Origin: Pseudobacteriovorax antillogorgiicola
GTDB lineage: Bacteria; Bdellovibrionota_B; Oligoflexia; Oligoflexales; Oligoflexaceae
Direction: 5' to 3'
NCBI RefSeq assembly: GCF_900177345.1
Contig: NZ_FWZT01000014.1
Span: forward strand, 124,001-188,000
DNA length: 64,000 bases
The position numbers and the translations under genes were made by a program. Below the pieces are notes generated by a model. It ran no database searches. It saw only the letters and a program-made list of their open reading frames with translations, and had not been told where the DNA came from. Of the stretch, positions 35,925 to 45,170 are shown piece after piece; the first letter of the stretch is position 1, and each line of letters begins with the position of its first letter.

Positions 35925-37577
35925 TTAAGCTGCCATACTTTTTACATCTTCTATTGCTTGCTTCAAGGTCTCGTAGGAAAACGGTTTTGCTAAGACTTTT
36001 AGGTTAAGTGCATCTTTTATCGCACGATCTACCATCTGAGGAATTCCCGTAGAAAAAATACAAACAGCTTTTGGGGAGAGATTTTGCGCTCTGATCTTTT
36101 GTAAAAGCTCCCAACCATTCATATCTGGCATCTGATAGTCGATAATAATAATGTCAAAGTCTCTGATTTTTAGAAGGTCAATGGCATCAAGACCACTCCT
36201 AGCAGTCTGAACTGCATATATTCCATCATCGACTAGATACTCACTGAGCAGGTCTAAGACGTCGGTGTCGTCATCTACTAGCAAGACCGTGGGCTTACTA
36301 TCTGAAAGAGTGATCGGAGCTCCCAGGAACTCAGGAAGTTCAATAGTGAATTGGCTACCAATACTCAGTTCACTCTTTACTGTAATCCTGCCATTCATTG
36401 CTTCAATCATGGTTTTTACCAGAGGGAGGCCAAGTCCCGCACTCATATGATTTAGCTTTCCATTGTTTTGCTTGAATGCATCGAATATTTTAGTCTGTTC
36501 ATCGTCAGAGATCCCTATCCCATTATCTTGAACTGTACATTTGAGCATTCTTGGATGGGAGTTGGATAGCGTTGCGGTTACTACTACAAGTCCGTGGTCA
36601 GTGAACTTCATAGCATTACTGATTAGGTTTGTAATCAGTTGCTTAAGTCTTAATTGAGGTGCATAGAATATTCCATTGACGTTGATATCCATCCTGAGTG
36701 TATTGTGATGATCTGGATATATGGCCGTACATGTCTGATTCAAATCCTGAAAAAACTCTTGGAGGTCAAACGTGCTCGGGGAGAATTGCATTTGACCAGC
36801 CTGAGTCTTGGTAAGGTCAAGAAGGTCATTTACCAAGGCAAGCATGTGCTTTCCAGATTGATGAATGGAGTGAAGATCCTTGTGAATATTGCCATATGAA
36901 CCAGACTTGAGATCCTCGTCAATCAACTCGCTGTAGCCAATGATGGAGTTGATAGGGGTTCGTAGGTCATGACTCATCAATGAGAAAAACCTCACTTTGT
37001 CTTCTAGTGTTTCTGAAAGTTTGCGATTCAGTTCATTGAGTTTGCGTTCGTGTTTAGCTCGGGTGGTTTCAAAAGCGTAGAAGAAGATGAGTATAGCAAT
37101 TGTCGTCGATGCCAAAGAAAGAATAAAGATTGGAACCCAGTTTTCTGGTCGGACGCCGTATAGATGTTGATTGAAATCGTGCGGCCTGGTGAAGTAGAGT
37201 ACAACGATCGATCCAATTGATCCGATGGTAAAGATAAAGCCTTGTTTCCAGCCTAGAAGCAAAGTTGCGAGAATAGGTATTCCTACAATAGCGACAAGCA
37301 CAGGGGATTGTAAACCTCGACCTAGATAGCCAAGGCTAAAAATGGTTAAAAGAAGAGTTGTAATTGTAATGTATGATGCCACTGCTGTGGGGATTTTTTT
37401 AGTGTAGTTCAGCCCGAACATTGAAAGGAAGATGAGGTCCGCGAGGAAGGTAATAGCTAAAGCATTATGATTTTCCGGGTCAATAGCACTACCAATCAGC
37501 AGAACGAAGGCTAGCAAAATTCCAAGACTGGCAGAAACTAGGTTAAATACGCTTGTTCGCAAGTTGGAGTCTATCAT
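35925..37577 (-). CDS. Hybrid histidine kinase
   Basis: About 550 residues from ATG 37577 (GAGGA 6 nt upstream; a GTG 4 codons earlier is possible). N-terminus has five or six membrane spans with short loops (no periplasmic domain), a short coiled linker, HisKA with FFSLMSHDLRTPINSIIGYS, HATPase (NLISNAMKF, DNGIGISDDE, SAGLGLPLVK) and a C-terminal receiver (LLVDDDTDVLDLL, IIIDYQMPDMNG, AKPFSYE) with all key residues. It senses something in or at the membrane. A decayed receiver gene follows. Confidence 0.92.
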   Translation of the reverse strand: MIDSNLRTSVFNLVSASLGILLAFVLLIGSAIDPENHNALAITFLADLIFLSMFGLNYTKKIPTAVASYITITTLLLTIFSLGYLGRGLQSPVLVAIVGIPILATLLLGWKQGFIFTIGSIGSIVVLYFTRPHDFNQHLYGVRPENWVPIFILSLASTTIAILIFFYAFETTRAKHERKLNELNRKLSETLEDKVRFFSLMSHDLRTPINSIIGYSELIDEDLKSGSYGNIHKDLHSIHQSGKHMLALVNDLLDLTKTQAGQMQFSPSTFDLQEFFQDLNQTCTAIYPDHHNTLRMDINVNGIFYAPQLRLKQLITNLISNAMKFTDHGLVVVTATLSNSHPRMLKCTVQDNGIGISDDEQTKIFDAFKQNNGKLNHMSAGLGLPLVKTMIEAMNGRITVKSELSIGSQFTIELPEFLGAPITLSDSKPTVLLVDDDTDVLDLLSEYLVDDGIYAVQTARSGLDAIDLLKIRDFDIIIIDYQMPDMNGWELLQKIRAQNLSPKAVCIFSTGIPQMVDRAIKDALNLKVLAKPFSYETLKQAIEDVKSMAA

Positions 37578-37738
37578 TTTTTTCCTCACACGCTTCAGAT
37601 CTCGTATCGGATTGCAAATGATTTAGATGAAAAATAAAACATAGAGGTTACAGCAAGGTAATGCTGCCATCAAAGGCATATTTTGGTGTAGGTAAGGAAT
37701 CATTCGAATATTTTTATGAAAAATGGAAAAGGTGGGAG

Positions 37739-38572
37739 TCAATCAAAAAGGTCCGGCTTAAAACTCCAGTGCTGATCAAGCCAGTCACAAGTCCATTTGC
37801 TGTAATTTTTGAATTCCGAGTCATTCAAAATATCTTCGAATTCACTATCCTTGCGAAGTTTATCGAGGCCTCGATTGAGAGCCTTGACAAGCTCGACACT
37901 CTTTTGATTCTTCTTGGGAAAAATTCCATGTAGGTGTGATACTTTAAGTGGTCTCTTGTGATGAGTAATCAGCGGTTGCTTCTCCGTTGTGAGGATTGTT
38001 TTGACATAGCAGTAGCCAACCTCATGGGCCACTGGAAAAAGATCGACTCTTTTTTCAGATAGTTTCCTCATATTATTTTGGTCGGAAGCGATAAACTCAC
38101 CTTTGAGCTTTCCACTTCTGACCATGGAAAGTAGCTCTTCTGTATAGGCAAAGGACCTAGTAAGGCCTATGCTATATGGCTTTAAATCCAGTAAACGCTT
38201 CCAGTCGAAACGAGTGGCTTTTAGATGAAAGAAAACCTGCTCTTGATCTAAAATTGGATCGGAGAAGTGGAAAATCTTCTCTCGGTTTGGTGTTCTAGTC
38301 CAGCCTAGTGAGCCATCATAAGAGCCGTTCTTGACTTCATGGTAGACCCTAGTCCAGGGCTTAAATTCGATTTGCGCTTGATACCCTTCTTTCTTAAATG
38401 CTTGAACGACGATTCTAGAAAAAACCCCATTCTCTTTAAAACTACTTGAGAAGTAGGGGCACCATTCGCCAGTGACAAGGCGAACTTTTTTTGATTGATC
38501 AGGCTTGGTGGACGTAGCTTGAAGCTCGGGTGCCGACAAGAAGGCCATAAAAATAATATAATACCTTAACAT
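37739..38572 (-). CDS. Periplasmic amino-acid-type solute-binding protein
   Basis: About 277 residues from ATG 38572, where GGGG is 5 nt upstream and a signal peptide (LRYYIIFMAFLSAPELQA) begins. A longer frame to 38671 would bury that signal. The mature part is a type-3 (SBP_bac_3) fold: WCPYFSSSFKENGVFSRIVV, ARVYHEVKNGSYDG-like, then ILDQEQVFFH. No transporter genes adjoin it. It may be a stand-alone sensor, or relate to the kinase and channel nearby. Confidence 0.75.
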   Translation of the reverse strand: MLRYYIIFMAFLSAPELQATSTKPDQSKKVRLVTGEWCPYFSSSFKENGVFSRIVVQAFKKEGYQAQIEFKPWTRVYHEVKNGSYDGSLGWTRTPNREKIFHFSDPILDQEQVFFHLKATRFDWKRLLDLKPYSIGLTRSFAYTEELLSMVRSGKLKGEFIASDQNNMRKLSEKRVDLFPVAHEVGYCYVKTILTTEKQPLITHHKRPLKVSHLHGIFPKKNQKSVELVKALNRGLDKLRKDSEFEDILNDSEFKNYSKWTCDWLDQHWSFKPDLFD

Positions 38573-38721
38573 ATCAACCCCATTGGAAAGAGATCTAGCA
38601 GAAAATATCTGCAACAATCTATATTGTTTTAGGAAAGCTTGCAATTCATCTGTTTTAGCATCTCGTCCCATAGAGATTCTTTCTCAATGTAATAATTACT
38701 AGTCGTTAAAAATAAGGCAGG

Positions 38722-38779
38722 TGTAGCGGCTCTCTACATCTGATCTCCAGTATTATCAGGTTCAATTACTGGCACCAGT
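38722..38779 (+). other. Three consecutive small hairpins in a leader
   Basis: TGTAG/CTACA (38722-38738), CTGAT/ATCAG (38740-38759) and ACTGG/CCAGT (38768-38779, followed by TTTT) lie in the divergent gap, 60-115 nt before the ATG at 38838. They may structure the leader or act as an attenuator. Fit to any known riboswitch was not found. Confidence 0.35.
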
Positions 38780-38837
38780 TTTGCTCATCTATTTGATGAT
38801 AATCCGTAATGATTTAAATTCGTTTTTGAGGCGCATC

Positions 38838-39497
38838 ATGAACAAACTGTCAATTTTAGTTGCTATTCTCGCGCTAAGCTCACTTGGTATTTCTAAGCCT
38901 AAAAGTAAGAAAACAATATTTATCGATGGATTGGATACTGCATCCTATTCAACGATTGTAGTCGATCGAGGGCAAGTTAACGATCGAGATTTTTCAACCC
39001 TAAAAGTGAACTTCGGTTTTCAATTTATTCGGTACGATGATCTTGCTTATCTTACGATTGGTTTTGGCAAGTCGGGATTCTACGATGCTGTCAAAGATTG
39101 GTCTAGCAAAAGGCCGTTTCAATTTAATTACCAGGGTGCAACTGTTGGCTTGGGCTTGTTCCCAAGCTATCTGTTGGATGTAGAGGTGATGCATTGGTTC
39201 TATGCTGCTGGAAAATCCACTGAAACCATAACGGGTCGAGAGAACCCCGTAGCAGCCGTCGAAGATTATATTAAGAAATACGATTATGATGTTAAAGACA
39301 CATCGATCTATATTGGGTATCGGTTTCGCCCTCAAGTGCGCTTTATCATTGGGGCAGGTTTCCGATCACTTTCTTGGGATGCGAAGACTTATCGTCAGGA
39401 TCAAGAGATTAGCGTCCCTGGCGATGAGGTGACGACGGGATCAGATTCAGACATGTATCTTCTTATAGGTGTTAAAGGGTCCTCCTTAATGGAATAG
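38838..39497 (+). CDS. Predicted outer-membrane beta-barrel protein
   Basis: About 219 residues from ATG 38838 (GAGGCGC upstream). Signal peptide ILVAILALSSLGIS, then many alternating strands with aromatic ends (VNFGFQFIRY, YLTIGFGKSGF, SIYIGYRFRPQV, FIIGAGFRSLSW). Typical of small barrels; last residues are not the usual Phe terminus, so assembly is uncertain. Family not recognised. Confidence 0.6.
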   Translation: MNKLSILVAILALSSLGISKPKSKKTIFIDGLDTASYSTIVVDRGQVNDRDFSTLKVNFGFQFIRYDDLAYLTIGFGKSGFYDAVKDWSSKRPFQFNYQGATVGLGLFPSYLLDVEVMHWFYAAGKSTETITGRENPVAAVEDYIKKYDYDVKDTSIYIGYRFRPQVRFIIGAGFRSLSWDAKTYRQDQEISVPGDEVTTGSDSDMYLLIGVKGSSLME

Positions 39498-39504
39498 GTT
39501 TGTT

Positions 39505-39535
39505 CTCTGCATCAAGATCAAGTTCTGGTGCAGAG
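39505..39535 (+). terminator. Weak hairpin after the barrel gene
   Basis: CTCTGCA pairs with TGCAGAG around a 17-nt loop, 8 nt after the stop. No U-tract. The following 220 bp up to 39755 hold no gene I can support. Confidence 0.3.
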
Positions 39536-39755
39536 TGCAGTCGATAAGATTATAAAGCCGCAAAGAACTGCAAGGAAATGCCTATCTAAACGATTCGTTT
39601 ATCAGTCGGTATTTATACATCGAATTATGATGGATCGTTTCATTAATGTTTGAGATTCAGCAAATCTTTTTCTTAATCTTCTATTATCTACATTGAAATC
39701 CCCTATGTAAACGAGTACTAGTTTCGTTAGTAATGACTTTCAAGAGGGAATAGTT

Positions 39756-40523
39756 ATGATCAGATTCTTTGGTCAATTGGTATCGACTGTGGCATTAATT
39801 TCAGGGTCTAGCTTGTTTGCTGGTAATTTAGTAAGCAATGGCGACTTTTCTCAAGGTAGCAACCATTGGCAAACCTATGTATTTGAAAGCGAAGCGTCCG
39901 CAACTTTTAGTATTGGTGCTTTTTACGATGACGGTCGTGTTACCATAAGCGATGGTGGTTCCGAAGCTTGGCATATCCAGCTTACCCAGAGCGGTATTAG
40001 CCTAGAAAAAGGTAAGTCTTACCGTTTACGATTCGATTACACAACGTCGAGCCACAGTTCCGATGGCGATATTGATGTCGCTATTGAGGAAGCAGGAAAT
40101 GACTACACCCAGTACTTTCCTGCAGTAAACTTGCAGGCAAATCCGGGCCCTGGCCGGTTTGATCGAACGTTTACCATGTCTCATGAAAGTGATGATGATG
40201 CAAGAATCGCGTTTAACTTTGGTAACAACGAAACACCATTAAATAGATCAGCGGTCATATGGGTCGACAATGTAACCCTAGAAGAAGTGAACCAGGACCA
40301 CAAAGCGGTCAAGTCTATCACTTATAAACATTACTTTGATTATGCGGGTGATCCAAAGCCAGAGTGTGAGAGTGCTAATATTGGTCAGACAGTTGTGGAG
40401 CGCCAGGGTCATTATTCAACTACGTTTAAAATGTATGTTTGTCTTAGTTACTACGATCCAAGCCTATCACAGCCCATCTATGGTTGGGTTGTTGTTGCTG
40501 ACTCTACTTCGTTGCGACCCTAA
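39756..40523 (+). CDS. Secreted protein with CBM4/9-like domain
   Basis: 255 residues, GAGGGA upstream of the ATG. Signal peptide ends at SSLFA. Residues about 24-175 match the carbohydrate-binding CBM4_9 jelly roll (LVSNGDFSQGSNHWQTY ... VWVDNVTLEE-like ending). The C-terminal 80 residues form a small domain with two cysteines (about C202 and C228). No catalytic domain. It may be a secreted sugar-binding protein. Confidence 0.7.
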   Translation: MIRFFGQLVSTVALISGSSLFAGNLVSNGDFSQGSNHWQTYVFESEASATFSIGAFYDDGRVTISDGGSEAWHIQLTQSGISLEKGKSYRLRFDYTTSSHSSDGDIDVAIEEAGNDYTQYFPAVNLQANPGPGRFDRTFTMSHESDDDARIAFNFGNNETPLNRSAVIWVDNVTLEEVNQDHKAVKSITYKHYFDYAGDPKPECESANIGQTVVERQGHYSTTFKMYVCLSYYDPSLSQPIYGWVVVADSTSLRP

Positions 40524-40568
40524 TGATTGAACTTTGAGTAAAGATTTGGATCAACTCAAATTTCAACA

Positions 40569-40603
40569 AGGACGCACCAGTCTTAGCTTGAACGGTGCGT
40601 CCT
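40569..40603 (+). terminator. Terminator after the CBM gene
   Basis: AGGACGCACC pairs perfectly with GGTGCGTCCT around a 15-nt loop, about 46 nt after the stop. The U-tract is weak. Confidence 0.5.
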
Positions 40604-40731
40604 AATCATAGCTCAGACCCACGAAAGCAGTTGATCATCGCTTGGATGCTAGCGATTTTCTTAAACAGCTCATGAATATCTCCTTTTGATTTGCTAGAAA
40701 CGCTTTGAGAAGCTTTCAGACAGAGCCTATT

Positions 40732-41124
40732 CTATAGCACATCAAGGAGTTCAAACTCACCATCACAATCATCTTGTGCGGATTCAACAACGGATTTGCT
40801 ATCAACCACTGACTGAGGGGCATAGTAGTTATACTTGATCATTCCCATACTTGGATAGTAGCAGGAAGCAACTTTCTGACCAGAGCCAGAAACGCCGTCA
40901 ACATTATAATCTCGCTCAGAAGGGCAAGAGCCTTCTTCGTAGTCATTTAGCATCGTGGTATAGGAGTCGTTGAATTCGAGACATTCGCGACCCACTATAG
41001 AAAAGTGTTTAAAACTTGGAGCTTGAGTGACTTTGGGCCCTTCATCGCTCTTAGAGTCTTTCCCACAACCGACAACAAGTACAATTAATGTTAAATTGAT
41101 GAGTAAACTTAGTAGTATCTTCAT
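40732..41124 (-). CDS. Small cysteine-containing lipoprotein
   Basis: 130 residues. Long signal with lipobox VVGC. The mature domain has four further cysteines (about C48, C67, C88, C119) that could make two disulfides, and ends with an acidic segment. Not recognised. Convergent with the CBM gene. Confidence 0.65.
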   Translation of the reverse strand: MKILLSLLINLTLIVLVVGCGKDSKSDEGPKVTQAPSFKHFSIVGRECLEFNDSYTTMLNDYEEGSCPSERDYNVDGVSGSGQKVASCYYPSMGMIKYNYYAPQSVVDSKSVVESAQDDCDGEFELLDVL

Positions 41125-41530
41125 TTTGAGTTATCCGTTTAAAATTAGTTGACTTTACTAAGACATCGCAGGTGGGTCTTTATTGCATGTTTGGCTGGTA
41201 AATTTATACTAGTAATATCAAACGGGTGTAGAGTTATTCGCAAGTCAGCTCCATTCATCTTGGAGGTCATGAACTCTCATCGATCATAGATCTTCTCCTC
41301 AGAAACGCGAAGAGCTTGCTGTGCGATGCCATTTCATCAGATGAGGGTATTTGTGGAAGCGAGTTGGAAAAAAATCATACTTTTTTTCAACCGTCTAATA
41401 TCATTGAAACGATCGCAGTAGTAGATTTTATAATCTTATGGTATACTGAGGCGAAATCTGCACCCATTGGGATCGAGGAAAAGCCTCGTTTCCCGAAAAG
41501 TGGTTGCGTGTTTAAGAAAAAAGAGAGTTT
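41125..41530. other. Intergenic region with promoter and leader of the second RRM gene
   Basis: 406 bp between divergent genes. TATAAT at 41429-41434 is the best -10 toward the RRM gene (TTGAAA at 41404 is 19 nt away, a poor spacing). A TATACT lies 10 nt further down. The leader includes the hairpin at 41469-41494. No small gene seen. Confidence 0.4.
41469..41494 (+). promoter_or_regulatory. Leader hairpin of the RRM gene
   Basis: CGAGG/CCTCG (41474-41488) around AAAAG, extended by GGGA/TCCC, lies 37 nt before the start. It could modulate translation at low temperature, as in cold-shock leaders; this is speculation. Confidence 0.35.
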
Positions 41531-41818
41531 ATGAGTAACAAAGTTTTTGTTGGTGGATTGAGTTGGAATACTGGTGACGAAGAGCTTCGTGAAGCTTTTG
41601 GTCAATTTGGTGATGTGTCTGATGCCAAAGTAATCACAGACCGTGAAACTGGACGGTCACGTGGCTTTGGATTTGTCACTTTCGGTGACAACGAGTCTGT
41701 TCAAAAAGCGATTTCTGAAATGGACGGTCGTGAGCTAGACGGTCGCACCATTAAGGTCAACGAAGCGGAAGATAAGCCCCGTGGTGGTGGTAATCACGGT
41801 GGCGGACGCCGCTGGTAG
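41531..41818 (+). CDS. RRM RNA-binding protein (second paralogue)
   Basis: 95 residues, RNP2 VFVGGL, RNP1 RGFGFVTF, Gly/Arg-rich tail ending GGGRRW. Close to the copy at 27929 across the whole RRM (both carry DAKVITDRETGRSRGFGFVT). AAGAGAG is 3 nt upstream of the ATG. Followed by a strong terminator. Confidence 0.93.
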   Translation: MSNKVFVGGLSWNTGDEELREAFGQFGDVSDAKVITDRETGRSRGFGFVTFGDNESVQKAISEMDGRELDGRTIKVNEAEDKPRGGGNHGGGRRW

Positions 41819-41827
41819 ACATGCCGC

Positions 41828-41853
41828 AGAGCCTGCTTTTGCAGGCTCTTCTT
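41828..41853 (+). terminator. Intrinsic terminator of the second RRM gene
   Basis: AGAGCCTGC pairs with GCAGGCTCT around TTTT, then TCTT. 9-bp perfect stem 9 nt after the stop. Confidence 0.75.
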
Positions 41854-42080
41854 CCAAGCATCTTCATCGATATCCTTTCCTGGTTTCTCCAGCATTAGTT
41901 TCCTTATTTTTAAAATGCCAATTAGTAGCTCCACACTCGCGGATCTACCCCGATGTAGTCTTGCCCGCATAAGGTCCAGTTTTCAAGTGAGTCTGTTCTA
42001 GATCGATGCAATAACATACGAGTTTCTGAGTCATTTCTCACTACTGATGAGATTCCAATTTCTTGATTAAGGACGACAAT

Positions 42081-45000
42081 ATGAACCGGATAATGATTCT
42101 CGCACCTATAGTGCTGTTGGCTTTCTCATGCGGGGGTAAGTCTTCTTCTGGTAACTCTCCTGGCAATCCACCTCCAACTCCAGATTCATTGTGCGCTGGG
42201 CGAACGGCAGGCGAGAAGTGGAACCAAGCAGTCGATTCGGGTGTCGCGACCTATACCTGTGATGAGAATTTGCAGGGAATCAGAATCTCGCTAAGCTGCA
42301 ATACAGGCTTTACTTTAGAGGGTGATCGTTGCGTGGAAGCACCGAAAACTTGCGATGGAAAGTCTGTAGGTGAGCAGTGGCAAGAACCTATCGACAATGG
42401 CACCGGGGCCTTCACTTGCAACGCTAGTCAACAAGAAGAGCTTGTATCAGTAGTGAGCTGCGAACCAGGATACGAAGTGGTTGGTCTACAGTGCACTGAA
42501 TCTCTTGTTAAAAAAAATTGCGGTAGCCATGAAGATGGAAGCACATGGACACAAAAAATTCCCAATGGAACGGGGCATTTCAAATGTGATAAAGGCGAAG
42601 AAGTTTTTGTAAGCATCGAATCTTGTAACAATGCCTTTGAAGCAGTTGATCAGCAATGTGTAGCTATTCAACCGAAAATTTTGACTTTTTCGAGCGAGTT
42701 GTCGAATGTGAAGCCTACTGAAAAAACCAAGGTCACGTGGACAACTCAAAACGTGCAGAGCTGCACCTTAAAGAATACCGATCCCAGGAAGGATTTAGGT
42801 TATGTTGATCCTTCTGGGGAACTTGATTTGCCCTACGGCGAGTACCTTCTTAAATGTACTGGAGACTATGGGGAGCCTGTAGTTAAAACCATAACAATAA
42901 CGAACTCGTACAAAGATCTACCGTACAAAGTGAATTTTTTCACTGCGACACCCGATGGAGTCAACTACACTGGCGCCCAAAAGTACAAGACGACACTCAA
43001 GTGGGATATCATCGCAGATGGGGGGTGCCGACTACGCTATGCTGACTCATGGTTAGAGGCTAGCGAAGTAGAGATAGAGTTTACGGTGTACTCATTTCAG
43101 GAAGACGAGACTATTGAGCTCCAGTGCAAACATGGTGGCAGCATCTATACGGAAGCCGTTACGATAAATATTGCTTCCTTAAAACGGGTTTCTTTCCAAC
43201 CAAGGAGCAACAATGACAAGATTACCCTTGCCAATCCTGGGATGATTGTCCAAGTCGGGGCTGTTGGTCAATATCTAGGCTCTTGCCAAACAATTGATCC
43301 CGATGGCAATCCCACCGGTAAAGAACTCATTCAGGATCAGCAGGGCAAGTCCCATACAGGATTTTTTCGCCCTCAGAAAAGTGGGACGTACCAGCTTCAA
43401 TGCCAGGGTTTTGACAATCACTTGTTTACCAAAGATGTTGAAATTTTTATCGAGGAATCGACATTAATCGAAATCGCGGAGTTTTCACTGGAGAAAGACT
43501 GGGTCTCTCCCGGAGAACTTAAGAATGTTGAGCTAACTATTGACGTTACAGGAGCCGAAAGTTGCAACTTGCAGAGTAGTAAAAGCCTAAGTCAGCAAGT
43601 TGATATGAGCAAGATCGGTCAGTCGATGGAATTCGATCTATCTGAATGGTCGGAAAATGAAGTCGAGATTAACTTACTTTGCCAAGATAAAAACGGAAGT
43701 ACAAAAACACTTTCACAGCCCTTGATTCTAAATGTCGCACATCTTGCAATCACAGCAAGCAATCAATTTGTTGAGCCAGGTACAGAGGTGAAGCCTTTCA
43801 TTGCGGCACATCTTCCCGGAGATACCCACTGCGAATTGCGGAATAGCGTTACCGGTTACGAGGGAAGTATTGAGGAGCTGAAAGTCAAATCATTTAGTAT
43901 CGATCAAGCAGAGACCTTAAAAATCAGATGCCAGAAAGATGGGTTGGCTGTGAGCCATCAAATGGGTATTTGGCTTACATCTGAAGAATATGAGCTATGC
44001 AACAGTGAAACCAATGTCTTTGAAGGTAATGCTTCACTGGACTATGAGAAGGTGAGAGCTAGTCTTTCGCAATGCAAAACACTTGCGGGCAATTATACTC
44101 TAGGAAATCAAGAACTACTCGATAATCAAATAGAAATTGAACTACCGCATGTAGAAGTGATAAGCGGAGAGCTCTCTATCGGCACATCATTCTTAAAAGC
44201 GGCCTCTTTCCCCGCGCTATCACGAGTGGGATCGCTGACATTAAAAAGCAACAATGTTGATGGTAATACTAAACCTACACTCTTCACATTGAATGCCGAC
44301 AAGCTTGTCGCCTCTCGCAAGATTAGCTTAGAAGGTGCAAATATCGATCAGCTCAAGCTACCGTCGCTATCTAGGTCTAGGATTGAGATACAAAATATCA
44401 CAAGTACATGTTTGCCCGATTCTCTTTATGACATTAATTTGCCTAGTATGACCTCTGGTAGTCTCACTATCTTAAACAGCTGTGTTGAAAATATTGTACT
44501 TGGTGAGGATACTGATAAGAATGACGCTGAAAATACAATTCTGACGATAGACTTGACAGTGAATGAGAATGACTTCTTAGAGACTATTTCGATAAAAAGT
44601 TCTGTGTCACATTTAGCATTCTTCTATGCTTACCAGAATGATTTGCTCAAGAAGATTGAACTCGGAGCCACTGAAGTACTCTCTGATATTTTTATTTGGA
44701 GCAATCCTAGCTTAGCAGACGTTAGCCTTCGTTCTGTGAACTCCATCAAAGATAGTCTCACAATAAGAAATAATGGTGCTCGGGCTCAGGAACGGGGAGT
44801 ACTTGATTTAAGTGGGGTTGAGATGTTTAGCGGCATAGAAATTAACCAAAATCAAAGTTTTAAGACGGTAACTTTCAACAATGAGCCTTTCAAGAATCGT
44901 AGATCTAGCATCAAAATTACGTCGAACCACAACCTTACTGGGGTAAACAACTTAGAGCATTTATCAGAAATGGAATATCCCTATCGAAGATTAGATATAA

Positions 45001-45131
45001 TCGTAAAGAAAAATCCAGATCTTTGTTTCGAAGATGAAGACAGCCTGATTATGAAACTAATAAGTATTCCAAGACTCAATAACATCGACATCAGCAGTAA
45101 CAACTCTCAATGTGCTAATTCAAACAACTGA
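42081..45131 (+). CDS. Large lipoprotein: Cys repeats, Ig-like and L-domain-like parts
   Basis: 1016 residues from ATG 42081 (AAGGA 7 nt upstream). Lipobox FSCG after the signal, then a Ser/Gly/Pro-rich tether. Three ~50-residue Cys repeats follow (C-x3-AGEKW/GEQW/GSTW ... G-x-FTC/FKC ... SC-x-x-G/F ... C), resembling short sushi-like modules. Four or five Ig-like beta sandwiches come next (about 205-640; Cys residues recur as W/S-C-x-L). The C-terminus (about 650-1010) has a ladder of beta-strands with repeated L-x-I/L motifs like the receptor L-domain/LRR fold. It is outward-facing and probably binds proteins or glycans. Function unknown. Confidence 0.65.
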   Translation: MNRIMILAPIVLLAFSCGGKSSSGNSPGNPPPTPDSLCAGRTAGEKWNQAVDSGVATYTCDENLQGIRISLSCNTGFTLEGDRCVEAPKTCDGKSVGEQWQEPIDNGTGAFTCNASQQEELVSVVSCEPGYEVVGLQCTESLVKKNCGSHEDGSTWTQKIPNGTGHFKCDKGEEVFVSIESCNNAFEAVDQQCVAIQPKILTFSSELSNVKPTEKTKVTWTTQNVQSCTLKNTDPRKDLGYVDPSGELDLPYGEYLLKCTGDYGEPVVKTITITNSYKDLPYKVNFFTATPDGVNYTGAQKYKTTLKWDIIADGGCRLRYADSWLEASEVEIEFTVYSFQEDETIELQCKHGGSIYTEAVTINIASLKRVSFQPRSNNDKITLANPGMIVQVGAVGQYLGSCQTIDPDGNPTGKELIQDQQGKSHTGFFRPQKSGTYQLQCQGFDNHLFTKDVEIFIEESTLIEIAEFSLEKDWVSPGELKNVELTIDVTGAESCNLQSSKSLSQQVDMSKIGQSMEFDLSEWSENEVEINLLCQDKNGSTKTLSQPLILNVAHLAITASNQFVEPGTEVKPFIAAHLPGDTHCELRNSVTGYEGSIEELKVKSFSIDQAETLKIRCQKDGLAVSHQMGIWLTSEEYELCNSETNVFEGNASLDYEKVRASLSQCKTLAGNYTLGNQELLDNQIEIELPHVEVISGELSIGTSFLKAASFPALSRVGSLTLKSNNVDGNTKPTLFTLNADKLVASRKISLEGANIDQLKLPSLSRSRIEIQNITSTCLPDSLYDINLPSMTSGSLTILNSCVENIVLGEDTDKNDAENTILTIDLTVNENDFLETISIKSSVSHLAFFYAYQNDLLKKIELGATEVLSDIFIWSNPSLADVSLRSVNSIKDSLTIRNNGARAQERGVLDLSGVEMFSGIEINQNQSFKTVTFNNEPFKNRRSSIKITSNHNLTGVNNLEHLSEMEYPYRRLDIIVKKNPDLCFEDEDSLIMKLISIPRLNNIDISSNNSQCANSNN

Positions 45132-45136
45132 TTGAT

Positions 45137-45170
45137 TCCTGACCAGGCCGGGCCATTTGCCTGGTCAGGA
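45137..45170 (+). terminator. Terminator of the large lipoprotein gene
   Basis: TCCTGACCAGGC pairs perfectly with GCCTGGTCAGGA around a 10-nt loop 5 nt after the stop. A 12-bp stem; no strong U-run. Confidence 0.6.

Noticed and set aside
37661-37933. Plus-strand open frame overlapping the solute-binding protein gene
   Set aside because: Most of it is antisense to a gene with a clear fold, and no ribosome site precedes it.
38740-38785. tRNA T-arm-like GGTTCAATT and, on the minus strand, GAACCTGAT resembling a THI box
   Set aside because: No acceptor stem or CCA at the right distance, and the CTGAGA and other TPP-riboswitch parts are missing.
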